Translations under genes and position numbers: made by a program | DNA from: Anaeramoeba flamelloides | Lineage: Eukaryota > Metamonada > Anaeramoebidae | Length of the DNA stretch: 64,000 nucleotides | Direction of reading: 5' to 3' | Assembly: GCA_027625915.1 (NCBI GenBank) | Contig: JANTQA010000070.1 | Location: 9,863,001-9,927,000 of the forward strand | Shown here: one piece after another, positions 12,429 through 24,982 of the stretch | Numbering within the stretch: the first letter of the stretch is position 1 | Layout of the letters: each line of letters starts with the position of its first letter | Notes under the pieces: model-generated | Databases searched by the model: none | What the model was told of the DNA's origin: nothing | The model's input: the letters and a program-made list of their open reading frames with translations, nothing else

Positions 12429-15400
12429 ATATGTTTAAAATATATTAAATTCGTAAATATAATAAAAGGGTTAAAGTATTTCGGTTAACCTTTCCCAAAT
12501 TATTTTTTGATTATAATTTTGGGAAATAGTCTATAACGTCTCATTTTGAAATCTATTTGATATTTCACACAATATTTATTTTTTTGATGAAAAATCAGAT
12601 TAAAAGATAATAATAGGTTGATTTTTTTCTTCAAAAATAGATATTTCAGAAATAAAAACCTTTTTTTGTATTAAAAGGTGAGTAGTATACGTTCATATGT
12701 TTACCATTAAGTTTTTTTATATAAAAACTTTGTTTCAGTCAAAGGGTAATTCATAAAAAAACAGTTTTTTCCAATATCAATTATTTTTTAGAATTGACCT
12801 TTAAAGAAAAAATAAGAAATAACCAGAATAATAGACATCAAATAATTGTTGATATATGTCTGAAATAAAACTAATTAATCAATATATTTTCTTGAAAATT
12901 TGAAAACAAAAATTTTCTTATTACCCCATTGAGAAAATCAACAATATTCTTTTTGACCTTCTACTTGTATAATGAATAATAAATATGAAACATTTTTAAC
13001 TTCATTTTCCATACTTTTTTTTTAGAAATCAAGTCCCCAAACGAAGTGTGTTCGTATTTGCTATCTCTATTTGAAAAAGGAAATGGGAAATGAAGTGGAA
13101 ATTTTTCACATTTATTAATCAAATATAAGGATCAAAGATCAAATAAAATTCCAATAGAAATCAATATGATTTCTTAACAATCATTTCCATGGTTTCAATA
13201 ACCTTAGAATAACATATTTTTATCAAGTGACTATTGATCTTGCAATATAAAAAATTTTTGCAACTGAATTAAGTATCACGAAAAAAAAAAAACAAAAATG
13301 TGAAAAAATGTAAAAAATGTTAAAAATTTTGATATTTTCCAAAATAAATTTTTTCTTCTAATATCCATGCAAACCCTTTCAAGGTATGTATTTCACTCAT
13401 TACAACTGGGCCCCTTTGACTGAAAAATAGTTTATATTTCTCATTTTTTTTAAAAAAACACGGTAAACTTTTCTCAAGTTTTCTATTTATTTGAAAAAAT
13501 CAATACATATTTTTACAATAAAAAAGAAAACCACAAGAAAAATCCTGTTAGGTTTTTATTCAATTTAAGAAACTAAAAGAAAATATATTAAATATCTAAA
13601 TTCTTTTGAATTTTGGAAAATCTTAGTTTATATTTTTTTGATTTTTGTTTTGATTGAGAAAAGGAATAAATTTTCTAAACAAAATATGAATTAAAAAAAA
13701 ATTTTCATTAGATTTTCCAAAATTTAAAAGAATTCTGGAAAATCTCCAATTCTTTTGACAATAAGATTTTTTAAATTCTGGAAAACATTGGAACTTGGCG
13801 GACACTTCTGTTAGTTTTTTTTTAATTTTTGAAATAAAGAGAAAATTTAAGAAATTTTTTGTTTATTCCAAAAAGTAAAAAAAACCTAGTAAACTTTTTT
13901 TTAGGTTTTCCAAAATTTAAAAGAATAGAGTATAATCTAAGATTTAACCCAATTCTTTTAAATTTTGGAAAACCTAGGCACTTTACGGCACTTGACGGAA
14001 CTTAACGGAATTCTATAACACTCCACAAAAATAATAATAAAAACCAAAATGATTTATTTAAAACTTGTATATATAAAAGTTATTCATCAAGTTCAACAAT
14101 TCTAAAACTCAGGTCATTTACTAACCGCTCAAATAGATATTACAATGTAATCAATAACAATACAAATAAATTTTTTCCTCTATGTTTAAAGTATAAACAG
14201 AAGGAAATGATAGAAAATATTGATCATTTTTTATGGATTTTCCATTCATATGAAAAAGATATTTCATTATTTCAAAACAAATTAAAAGGTATCAATCTGA
14301 ATGAATTAATTTTAAATCAAGACATTTTAAAATTATTTGAAATAACTAATAGAGGATTTTACGATATCTTTTTCAACTCACGATAAAGTTTCAAATATCG
14401 TGATTATTTTTATCAAACTAGAATATTGTAGAAAATCACGATAATCAATAATATCGCGATAATAAAAAAAACACGATATTCTATAAAATCGTGATAATTA
14501 TATAAAAATCGTGATAAATTCCCAAATATAATGATAAAAATTAAATCCTGATATAATAGTTGATGAATTTTGAGGCTGATTTCAACAATATTTATAAAAC
14601 AAAATTTGTTTGTTCAAAAAACAGATCTTGAAAAAAAATTTATTCTTTTCATAAACAACAAAAAAGATTCTTGTTCTAATAAAGGATCAGATCAAAAGAT
14701 TTGTTGTCTTTTGTTTTTGATTTGGTTGACATATCGAACCTTTTAGATCAACAAACGTAATAAAAACTAAAAAAGGCAAATAAATAGTTTCTCAGTCAAT
14801 TTTGGTGTTGTAAATTCCGTTCAATAAAAATACTACTAAAACAACCAAACCTTTCATCTGTTCTTTAAAGAATGTGTTCTTGGATGAAAACATTTTCAAT
14901 ATTCTATGAGAGCTTGAAAGGGAGTATGGATAACTTTTCAAAAGCTTTTTTCAACAACCTTATCCACATTATCACTTATTATTAAGATTATTTTCTTTTT
15001 ATACTTTTTCTTCTTCTTCTATATCTTTATATTGGTCAGAAAACATGACCAGTGTTTATAGGTTTTTTTGATAGATCACCAATAAGAAAGTAAATTACTC
15101 TTTCTTCTTTTTGGTTATTTAACTTGTGAAAGTAATCAACCCCATTTTAAAAAATCACATCTTTTTTATATTCAAGTATGTTATTGAAATGGATGATTAT
15201 TAGTTTGATCATAAAATTTATTTGAGATTTTATATTTTGTAAAAAGAAAAAAAATGAAAAGAAAAAAAATTTATGTTTCATTTACAAACTATCTCATTCC
15301 CTTTTATAAAAGTTTTCTTCCTTTCAAAAATTTCAAACAATTGAAGACAATTTACAACCCTTTCAAACACTTTCTAACATTTTTAAAGGAGAAAAGTGTG

Positions 15401-18400
15401 ATAAAAGTGTTTTTTTTTTTGTAAAAATCATGGGACTTTTTGTAATGGTGATTTTAAAAAAATAATTTTTCTTTTTTTTTTGGGATTTTGTATTTTTTCC
15501 GGATAATTGTGGGTTATTGTGATTTTATGATTTTTCAATATAAAGGAGTACTAATCGCGAGTTTTTCAGATTATCGCGATTTTATTGTTATATTGTGATA
15601 ATACAAGTTATTATCGAAACCTCAAATTTATGAAATTTCTGAAAGGGAATTTGAGTATAAGGCCTAATAGATTGTAATTTACACTTCTTCAATAATAATA
15701 AACCCTATTTTTTGAAGATGTAAAAATGAAAATAATAAGATACTTGAATCATAGCTGTTGCTCGAGTTCTGTAAAATTCTAATTTTTTTTTCAAATAAAT
15801 TTTTAAAGAGTATTGAAAAAAATACCAAAATGAAAAAAATCCCAGTACAATATTTTAATTGTTAATATTAGTAAAATTCTTGTTTAATTTCTTTTATTTA
15901 AAAACAAATCCTTGTGATAACGAAACAAATTTTTTTATCCACTTGGTAATAAATCAGCCTAAAGTTCATTAAAGCGAGTTGTATATAGAATACTCAAATA
16001 ATTGTTTGACAACATGAGAAGATCTACTTTTTTTTGAAAAATAATCAAGTTTTATAGAGGTTTGCTATGGATTTTGAAAAATGATAATTTTTATTCTTGT
16101 TTTTTGATTGATTTAATATTGTTTTGAACAAGTGTAATTTAATTAATCATCATTGTAATAAGTGACAAGCTATAATTTAAAAAGTTTGATTCTTACAAAA
16201 AGAATTTGATTGTAAATAAAAGAAATTATACAACAATTTCCCGAATATTCTCGATTATTAATCGTGTACTGGGTTATTTTCATTTCAGGTTTTTTTTTTC
16301 AATATTATATAATTTTGATTTTTTTTTTGTTTTTGCCGAAAATCTAGTAATTTATGTAAATATATTTAAATTCGTTTCTTTGCTCTTATTTTTTTTATAA
16401 AAAAAGTTAAAAAAAAAAGAAATAAAAAGAAAAAAAAAAAAGAAAAGCAAACATTTTTCAAATTTTTATCAGGATTATTTTTCAAAAAGCATTCAATTAT
16501 TTTGGTATTAATTTTTTTTCTTTTACAATAAAGATGAAAAGGGGTATTTCCTTGTTCATCTTGATCGTTAATAATAAACCCATTATCAAAAAATAATTGT
16601 AAAATGTTCAAATTTAGATTATAATCGGTTGAACAGATAAGGTGAAGTGGTGTTTCAGCTTGGTGTTTTACATTTTTGTAATTCAGTCCATTCTTAAAAA
16701 AATAATAAAGAATATCAAACTTTAAAGCCCTGTGACGGCAATATAAGCGAAATGGTGTTTCGTTATAACTATTAACATGATTAATATCCATTCCATGATC
16801 TAAAAGTAACTGGAATGTTTCAATTGACGGGGAATTATTAAAATGTATAAAAAAGGGTAACATACTATTTTTATTGGCAAGATTGATTTTTGATCCATTT
16901 TGTAGAAATAATTCTAAAATTCTTATATCTTTGTGGTATCCACATATGTAATGGAATGGTGTATTCCCATCATGATCGGCTGTATTAATATCTTTAATTA
17001 TATTTAAATCAAAGATAGATTTATAAAGTTCATATGGATGGCGGTTCTGACATAGTAAAATGAATGGAGATTCTTTCTTGCTATTCGCTCTATCATTGAT
17101 ATCAAAACCGTTGTCAAGAAATAATTTTATGGTTTCAATATCTAATTTGCAGTTTGTCTTTAATAAATAATGAAACGCTGTTTTGCCATCCTGATCCAAT
17201 TCTTTTATTTTAACTTTATTTTGAATAAAAAATTTTAGCATTTCTTGATCAATTTTGGCATTTTTGCAAAGAACATGTAAAATATTTTGTTTTAAATAGC
17301 CAAAACTTTTATATTTGGCTTTTTTTTTTGTCAAACAATATTTTATTACCTCAATTGGAACATTTTTATTTTGGCATAAATAAGTAAAAGCAGATTCCTT
17401 TGATAAATTTTTGGTATTTAATTTTGCACCTTTTTTGAAAAATAATTTCATAATTTCAATATTGATATTTTTGTTTTCAAAACAAAAAAACTGGAATGGT
17501 GTATTTTTTTCATAATCTTTTTTATTAGGATTGGATCCATTATTTAAACATTCTTGAATAATTTCCCGATCTAAATTTTTAATTTTACATAAAACACTAA
17601 ACGGGGTTTCTTTTCCATAACCACTCGGTTTATTGAAATTTGCTTTCCACTTTAACAGTAATTTGATTATTTCTAGATTTGGTTTAATGTATGTAATGAT
17701 TTCATTACATATATTTTGTTTTGAACAATTTTTTATGTTTAATTTGGTACCATATTTCAGAAATTTACTTACCATTTGATAATTAAAATTATTAATCCTT
17801 TCATCCTCTTCCTGCCTTTTTTTCATTTTAATTTCCTTTTTCTTTTTTCTTTTGTTTTTATTATTATTTTCATTTTCAGATTCATTATCATTATCATTTT
17901 CAAATTCAGATTCATTTTCATTTTCATTTCCAATTTCACTTTCACTTTCGTTTGAATACTCGGTTTCTGAATACGAAATTAATTCGTTATAATTAACATA
18001 ATTCTTTTTTTGGTGTTTTTTTATGGAGGTAAGATAACACATTAATGGGGTGTATAAGGTTTTTTTTGTTTGTTGGTTGGGATTTGCTCCATTTTTTAAG
18101 AACAATTCAACAATTTCTAAATCAATATTGATATTTTTACAATAATAATGGAATGGTGTATTATTCTCATCTTCTTCATGTTTTTGATTAAGATTAACAC
18201 CCTTTTCTATAAAGGCTAATAATGTTTCTTTTGTTAAATGCCCCTTTGAACATAAAAAATGAAATGGTGTTGCATCTCTTTTTATATTATTCTGATAAAA
18301 ATCATAATTTTTTTTTAATAAGAATTGAATAATATCGTCAGTGTTCCTCTGTTTGACAATTAAATGAAGAATATTTAATTTCTGATTAAAAGTGTCAGTA

Positions 18401-21400
18401 AAATTGGCTTTATATTTTAAACACAATTTAATTAATTTAAGTGTTGGATTGTGATTGCAAATTAAATAAAATGGCGTGAGTTTGTAAACGTCTTTATGGT
18501 TGAGATCCATTCCCTGTTGTAAAAAATATTTTATTAAATCACAATCATTATTCTTTTCACATACATAATGGAAACATGTTCTTTTCAAGTTGTCAATGTG
18601 ACCAATATTTGCCCCTTTAGAAATACAATATTTAATTGTTTCCATTTTGATCTCCTGCTTGCATACCTTTTGGAAAAATGTTGTATTTTCTGGGTCTGTT
18701 GCATTTAGATCTCCACGCGGTAATAGAATTTCATATAATTCTTTATCATAATTGCATAAACAAATGAAATTTATTGCCAAACCTTTTTTTTTTTTTTATT
18801 AAAAAGATTAATCATGATTCAGATTTCAATAAAATATAGAATAATTAAAATAATTGTTAATAATAGTCAATAATCTGTTCATGGTTTTTACTTTAAAATT
18901 CGCTATTGAAATAGCGTTATCTAAAATGGAAAAATAACAAATTATAAAATCAAGGTAGCTCAATTATATTGACCTTAAGGAGTTTTTTTTTTTTTTTTAT
19001 TTTTATTTTTATTTTTTTTTTTTTGGTTGGGTTGGGACTTTTTGTTTTTGATATCAATCTCCCAAATTTGACAATTTATTATTTATTTTCAAAATTTTTA
19101 CAAAAAAAATGTAACTAAACTCCATATCAAAAATTGTTTTTCAACAAGATCCTGAAAAAATTTTTTCAAAAAAAAAATTAAACATTTTCTAATTTTTTAC
19201 TTTTTAACGACTTCAATTATAATAAACACTATTGGTTAATAAAAGATCTTGGATAAAAATATATTTTTAAAGATATTTTACAAATTTAATTTGAAAAATC
19301 CAATTTTTCAGGTTCTATTAAATTTTTTTCTCACATTTAATAGTAAAAAATTTTATAAATTTTTTCTTCACACATAAGAGGTAATTTTATTAGATTTTAT
19401 AAGTATTTTAAATCTGATGAATAGATTTCAAATAGGGAACCAATTATTTGGATTATTAAAGAATTATTTGTTCTTTTAAATTGGAAAAAATATTTTTTTT
19501 TTGGTTTTTACGTTAGGTTTTTTTTAATTTTTGAAATAAACTGAAAATTTCTTAAATTTTCGGTTTATTCCAAAAAGTAAAAAAAAAACCTTGGCGTTAG
19601 GTTTTCCAGAATTTAAAAGAATTGAGCAAAATCTTTGATTTTTCTCTATTCTTTTGAATTATGGAAAACCTAGGCACTTGACGGACACTTTTCGTTAGGT
19701 TTTCCAGAATTTAAAAGAATTGAGTAAAATATTTGATTTTTCTCTATTTTTTAGAATTCTGGAAAATCGTCGTTAGGTTTTCTTGAGTTTTGTATTTATT
19801 TGTGAAGTGTTCTAGGTTTTTTTGAGGTTTTCTATTTTATCTGTGAAGTTTTCTAGGTTTTTTTTCACTTTTTGAAATAAACAGAAAATTTTAATAAATT
19901 TTCGGTTTATTACTATAAGTGAAAAAAAACCTAACGAAAATCTATTGATTTTCCAAATAAATAGAAAAATCAAAAAAACCTAACGAAAATCAATATATTT
20001 TACGTATAAAACAAAAAAAAAAACACAAGAAAAGCTAGGCACTCTACGGCACCCGACTGACACTTTCGTTAAGCTTTCTTTTTTACTTTTTGAAATAAAC
20101 CGAAAATTTACTAAATATTCTGTTTTATCTATAAATTACTAGATTTTACAAATAAAAAAGAAAACCTCAAGAAAACCACCGTTAGGTTTTTTTTAATTTA
20201 AGAACTAAAAAGTAAATTACTAAAATTTTTGGTTTATTTCCAAAATTGAAAAAAAACAAGGTTATTTTTCCAGGATTCAAAAAAATCAAGTAAAATCCTA
20301 TGAATTTTACTCGATTCTTTTAAATTCTGGAAAACCTAACGAAAAGTGTCCTAGGTTTTTTTTTACTTTTTGAATTTTTCGGTTTATTCCAAAAAGTAAA
20401 AAAAACTGCCGTTGGCTTTACCAGAATTTAAAAAAATAGAGTAAAATCTATATGACTTTACTCTATTCTTTTGAATTCTGGAAAACCGCCGTTAGCTTTT
20501 CTTGAGTTTTCTGTTTATTAGGAAAATCGATAGATTTTACTATCAAAACAGAAAACCTCAAGAAAGGCTAGGCACTTGACGGTACTTGACGGGCACGGAA
20601 TATTTATCATCAGTTATTTTTAATCTCTATTTGAGTTTTTTTAGATGAGTAGAGTGTTTTCAAAACTATGGGTTATTATCTATACGAAAAAAAATATCCA
20701 AGTTAAATTTAAGGAGAATTCATTGTCACATCTATTTAAAATTTTTTACCCCAAAATAGACCCCTTTATTTCTTGACCAGAGACTTTGAAAAAGGGTGGT
20801 TATACTAAAAACAATAGCCTTAAGATTTTTAAGACTAGAACGTTGATTGTATTGTGAATAAACTTTATTATTCAAGATGAAAGGTTAATGAACGGATTAG
20901 TTTTGTCTGACTTTTTTTTTCAATTTTATTTTTTCATGCTAGTGTAGTGAAGTGGAAGCATGAAGTAACTATTTTTTGAGTTTTTTTGATAAAAATCGAT
21001 TTTTAGAAGAAATTGGTTATTCCATTGACAGTGCGAGAAACGATTAAAACTTCAATTAAGAAGGGGTATTTTGTGTGAGTCTCTTTAGATTTAATTAAAT
21101 AATGACACTAAATGAAGGCTTTTTCAAATTATTATTCGAATTAACAACATATTTGTTGACTTAAAGAATGATGAGTCAATAGATCTTGTTTTAATTTAAA
21201 ATCTATGTTATTAGAAAAAAAATATAATTTGGGCAAAAAAGATTTTTATTTTAAAATTCGAAATTTATCTTGAAAAGGTTCTAAAATACAAATTCTCTTG
21301 GTTCCTCTTCCTTTCCACTTCTCTTAAAATATAATATAGTTGGCAGAAAATATATATATCTATACTTTCATATGTACTCAAAGAAAGAGGAAAATATTCA

Positions 21401-22015
21401 GTATTTTTGGGGACTGTTTTTTATGAACATTTCGAAAAGTTTTTTGAACAAGAAATAATTGTTTAATTTTCTCAAAAAACTTAAAATGTGTAATATTTTG
21501 AATTTCCTTTAATTGGATTCTTTGAAATCATTTTTTCTGAAGATACTGTCTTGTATTTCAACACTCATAGACACAAAATTTGGATAGTACATAAATATTT
21601 TGTTTTTTTCGTTTATTGTTTTAAAGATCACAAAAAAAATTGTAGGTTTAATTTGAACAGAAGAGTGATGTAAAAAATCCAATGCCCACTTAGTGAAAGA
21701 ATTGAAAAAAAAAAGGAATGAAAGAATAGAAAAAGAATTACATTTCTTTTTGTTCTTTGAAACTTGATATTTGGAGTTCATTATAAGTACACTGGTAAAA
21801 TTATTGTTTAAAAGATCAAAAAAAGATTGCTTTTTTTCTTTGTGAATATGTTGCTTGTAGAAGCAATTGCAACAGAAAATGTGATTAAAATGATTGCAAA
21901 ATATAGTACCATCTTCAAAATAACAATTTGTGCATTTGGGCCAGTTTTTTTGGGGATTTTCAACAACAAAAGGATGTGTATTCAAAGTCTGTGAATTTAA
22001 AACAATATTTAACAT
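11570..22015 (-). CDS. B-box / ankyrin-repeat / tandem BTB protein
   Basis: Three exons are proposed: 22015-21742, 18782-16453 and 12355-11570, giving 1129 aa. Exon 1 starts at ATG with an in-frame stop just upstream and encodes a B-box-like zinc site (Cys28, 31, 40, 48, 51, His56, 58). Exon 2 is open for 776 codons of roughly 34-residue ankyrin repeats with the pattern TPFHYYC and EIVELFLKNGANPN, with an acidic Glu-Asn insert near the middle. It has no ATG at its 5' end, which requires an upstream exon. Exon 3 opens with the end of an ankyrin repeat (ENGQTVLDLLLY), then a degenerate BTB fold and a better one (LKDFIIILKE, LVYFLYTG-like LLYFLYTGSL). The ankyrin-to-BTB join (GTTTGC donor, AAATAG acceptor) is strongly supported by phase and repeat continuity. 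The B-box join restores Cys across phase 1 but uses a weak AAAAG acceptor. BTB proteins often serve as cullin-3 adaptors, and a substrate-adaptor role is inferred. Confidence 0.75.
12724..13432 (+). mobile_element. TIR element family 2, copy a
   Basis: About 710 bp, with ends CTTTGTTTCAGTCAAAGGG and CCCTTTGACTGAAAAATAG. No coding frame. It lies in intron 2 of the B-box-ankyrin-BTB gene and matches the 37.3 kb copy in inverted orientation. Confidence 0.7.
13440..14015. repeat. Hairpin-module array without flanks
   Basis: Modules of all three kinds, with arms such as TTTTCCAAAATTTAAAAGAA and a closing CACTTGACGG linker, lie inside intron 2 of the B-box-ankyrin-BTB gene, directly before a LINE fragment. 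The Q part and flank of the composite element are absent. Confidence 0.6.
14036..14345 (+). mobile_element. LINE 3' fragment (C-terminal domain)
   Basis: The plus strand encodes PLCLKYKQKEMIENIDHFLW, followed by QNKLKGINLNELILNQDILKLF in shorter matching pieces, almost identical in pattern to the 59.9 kb fragment. The C-x-n-E-N-I-D-H-F-L layout is typical of the zinc-binding tail behind LINE reverse transcriptase. The expected CP after the His is altered to FH. It stands alone between a hairpin array and a TIR element. Confidence 0.7.
14352..15623 (+). mobile_element. TIR element family 1, copy a
   Basis: About 1.27 kb, with ends GAGGATTTTACGATA and TTATCGAAACCTC forming a terminal inverted repeat. 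Both subterminal regions hold many ATCGCGAT or ATCGTGAT words. No transposase frame is visible. It lies in intron 2 of the B-box-ankyrin-BTB gene. Flanking TA bases suggest, but do not prove, a Tc1/mariner-like relative. Confidence 0.7.
15812..16310. mobile_element. TIR element family 3, copy a
   Basis: About 500 bp. The left arm includes ATGAAAAAAATCCCAGTAC, the right arm GTACTGGGTTATTTTCAT. Interior TTTTAATTGTTAATATTAG is shared with the copy near 42.0 kb. It lies in intron 2 of the B-box-ankyrin-BTB gene, close to the end of exon 2. Confidence 0.6.
18783..21741 (-). other. Proposed intron 1 of the B-box gene (2959 bp)
   Basis: Donor GTAATTC at 21741 and acceptor AAAAG at 18783. It contains composite hairpin element copy 3 and the 18.9 kb repeat. 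20960-21500 shows nothing recognisable. The acceptor lacks the TAG found at most introns here, so this is the weakest large intron. Confidence 0.6.
19090..20960 (-). mobile_element. Composite hairpin-array element, copy 3 (inverted)
   Basis: An inverted copy inside the first intron of the B-box gene: flank at 19090-19510, the largest array at 19515-20590 with about a dozen modules, and part Q at 20600-20960, whose outer end reads CATGCTAGTGTAGTG, the complement of the CACTAG end of copy 1. Linkers between modules read GGCACTTGACGGACACTT. Confidence 0.6.
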
Positions 22016-22129
22016 ATCCTCTCAAAACAGAAAAAAATGGTAAAAAAATATAGAAAATATTCTACTTTTTAGTTTATTAACAATCATTTTCTTGGCTTGT
22101 GTTATTCACTTTTCGGTTACCCAATGGAA

Positions 22130-22495
22130 GTGTTCTCAAAAAAGAACTGTTTTTTGATTTTTATACTTTTACCCTTTTCTAAATTTCTGGGGCTCCTTAC
22201 GTTCCTTCAGTTCCTTGGGTTCCTCCTCTTTTTGTTTTTGTAGGATTTTGGAGTCTGGTGGAGGAGGGTAAAAGGAATAAAAAATCTGTATTAGAATTGA
22301 TAAACTTGATCATTACTAGATCTTAAACTAACTTGATCAGATCTTCAGTAAATTGAACGAGAGGACTTATGTAACTGAACTGATTCAACGAATGAGATCT
22401 GAAACCCAAACAAATTGAACTTTTCATACTATCACTAGTTTCTGTCTTGTACTGAGGTTTTGCGAAAACAAGATTTTGGAAACTTGTAAAAAAAT
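22130..22495. repeat. Inverted partner of the 4.05-4.48 kb repeat
   Basis: This segment upstream of the B-box gene start mirrors the first 430 bp of the 4.05 kb segment, including ACTAGATCTTAAACTAACTT against AAGTTTAAGATCTAATC. It lies within 500 bp of the B-box start codon and so may form part of its promoter region. Confidence 0.5.
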
Positions 22496-22867
22496 AAAAC
22501 AAAAATAAATCAAAAAAAGAAAAAACAAATTTTGAAAACCAATTCTAATGTTAAAAACTCTGTACTTTCTAGGTTTGTCCAATCTATAAAAATCTAAATT
22601 AAAACTCAGGAAAATAACCTATTTCCTAAAATCAATAGTTGTTCAATTATATATAGAACACTTGATTAAAACAAATTATGGTTCCGATCCAAACAAATTC
22701 GAGACAAAAGGAAATAACTACCAACCCATTCAACACTTGGAGTGTAAAAAAAACTTTTCACTGAAGTTTTTACTTTTTTCTATTGTTATTTTTTGACTCT
22801 CTTTCATTTCTTATTATTCTTCCTCTTTTTCTTGGAAATAAAAATTATTTTCTTGTCAATATTTAAG

Positions 22868-23432
22868 GTTTACAATCCCTGAAATTTGAAAAAAGATTAT
22901 CTTGAGTTGGATGTATAGACTTGTTAATTTTGGTTCTTAGCTGATCAGTCTTTTGACTGGGTATTGGTTATAATAGAGGTTCAAAATGGCAATTTTTGAC
23001 AATTTATTTGTAATTTTTTCCGAAATCCGAATTGAAGAGTTTAAGATTTAATAAATTGGTAGGTCGTTTAAAAATAAATTTAGATTTTTGGGTTGTAGAA
23101 ACAAAATAAGGATTAACTTTTTTTTCAATTAACTATATGAAAAAAAATTTTTTTTAAAAAGCTCGATATAAAACCAAATCTAATTAAAAATTTCAATCAA
23201 CAACCCACAAATCACATTTTTTTATAACTTAAGTTACAGCCAATATATTAGTCTTACACTCTTCAATTCATATTTGGGTAAAAAAAAAAATAAATTGTCA
23301 AAAATTGCCATTTTGAACCTCTATTATAACCAATACCAAGTCAAAAGATCGATCAGCTAAGAACCAAATTAACAAGTCTATACATCCAACTCAAGATAAT
23401 CTTTTTTTCAAATTTCAAGGATTGTAAATCTA
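22868..23432. mobile_element. Foldback element with arms of about 140 bp
   Basis: Left arm 22868-23012 and right arm 23290-23432 are near-perfect reverse complements (TGCCATTTTGAACCTCTATT against AATAGAGGTTCAAAATGGCA), enclosing about 280 bp of unrelated AT-rich DNA. No coding frame. The high arm identity suggests recent activity or conversion. Confidence 0.8.
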
Positions 23433-23519
23433 AAAGAAAAGATATCTTATGAGTTATAATCTTACCATAATTCTATTTAGGATGAAACACTCTAAATACA
23501 ATTATAGATAATCAGGAAG

Positions 23520-23830
23520 CGCCTAGTTTTTTTTTTCATTTGAGAAATAAACCCAAAATTTATTTAATTTTCAGTTTATTTCTCAAATTAAAAAAAAACC
23601 CAACAGCAAAAATGATGTAATTTTGTTGAATCAACTCTCTTCAATAAGAAAAAAACTGCTAAAAAACCTAACCACAGTTTTTCAGGATTCAAAAGATCAG
23701 AGAAATTTTTTTGATTTTGCATAATTTTTTTAAATTCTGGAAAAATTAATTTTTTTTAATTAAAGAAAGAAACCGAAAATTTATTTAAATTTTCTGTTTA
23801 TTCCAAAAAGTAAAAAAAAAAACCTAACGG
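23520..23830. repeat. Hairpin-module array in intergenic DNA
   Basis: Three or four modules. One has arms around TTTGAGAAATAAA and another around AAACCGAAAATT. Between them lies TAATTTTGTTGAATCA, which recurs beside the array at 55765-56260, so the two arrays share local history. Confidence 0.6.
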
Positions 23831-24982
23831 CAAACAAGAGGGATTAAAAACTCCTTCTTAAAATAATAATAATAATAATATAATCCCTTTTATAAAATTA
23901 ATTCCAAAATTTAGGGCACAGTGAAAATAGTTAAAAGGAAAAGCAACATTACTATACTTTTCATTTAATTTGGAATATTTTGATTCTTACAAACCATTTC
24001 ATTACAAATTATTTTTTTTTTTGTTTTCATTTCCTTTTTTTCCAGTTACATAATCGATTTTTTTTTATTTGGGAAATTTTTTATGATTATTGATAGATGG
24101 TTAGTGTTGAGTTTGTTAAATTGGGAAAATCACATACAATTAGTTGATATTATTTTATCATTTGATCAATCAACTATTGTTGGTGAAATTTCAACAAATT
24201 GACCATTACATTTTTCGTTCCGCTCGTTTTATTATTTTGGACACACCTGATTTTTTATTTTTTTGGTTTTTTATTTTTTTCTTTTATTGGGATGAAAAAG
24301 GATTATTTTAAAAACATTAATACCATCTCACTTAAATTTAGTTTTATATTAGGTTAGGAAAAATATAATAAATTGAGTTTTTTTTTTGATTTTTTTTGAT
24401 TTTTTATATATCCAAATTTTTTAAATGGAGTTTATTTGGTTATCTACCCTTATCCAATTCTAATCAAAGAGCTACACTTTTATTGAAGAAATAGAACAAA
24501 TTCTATGTGTTTTATCCAATATTCTTTTTAAAAATATATTTTCAATTTTTAGATCAAAATCATTTTTTTGAATTTAGTAATTTTTTTGTTATTTGTTTAA
24601 ATTTATTTCATATTTATTATTTTATTCTAAGAAGTCATTTCAAAAAAAAAAATGTTTGGAAACTCCAGATTAAATTTAAGAAAATCTAGGCTTTGTAATT
24701 TCTTTCAAAAATTCAACCAGTTACTCATTATTAAAAAATCTTTGTGTAAACAATTTGAATTTTCCAGTGAATTTGAGAATTTTAAATGAGACATTTCAAT
24801 AAAAGCGGCACAAAAAATTTTTTAACATTTTTTTAAAAATTTTTTTTAATTTATAGTTTGTTCAGGTATTTCTTTTATGATTATCAACTCTACTCTGAAG
24901 TTTATTATTTCTCTGATTTCTAAACAATTAATCTTGTTTTTGTTGATTCTTAAAAAAATTGTATTTTATATTTTTTACTTGG

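Larger units (their letters stand above)
12356..16452 (-). other. Intron 2 of the B-box-ankyrin-BTB gene (4097 bp)
   Basis: Donor GTTTGC at 16452, acceptor AAATAG at 12356. It holds a TA microsatellite (about 12395-12425), TIR family 2, a hairpin array, a LINE fragment, TIR family 1 and TIR family 3, one after another with little unrepeated DNA. Confidence 0.8.

Noticed and set aside
16366-16452. Poly-Phe ends on several open frames (for example 16366-16452, 6072-6134) as real protein tails.
   Set aside because: They are read-through into the pyrimidine-rich or A-rich start of introns just after good donor sites.
19515-20590. The repeated palindromes first looked like a CRISPR array.
   Set aside because: The spacing units are palindromes of three different sequences, not one repeat with unique spacers; no cas gene is present and the DNA is plainly eukaryotic.
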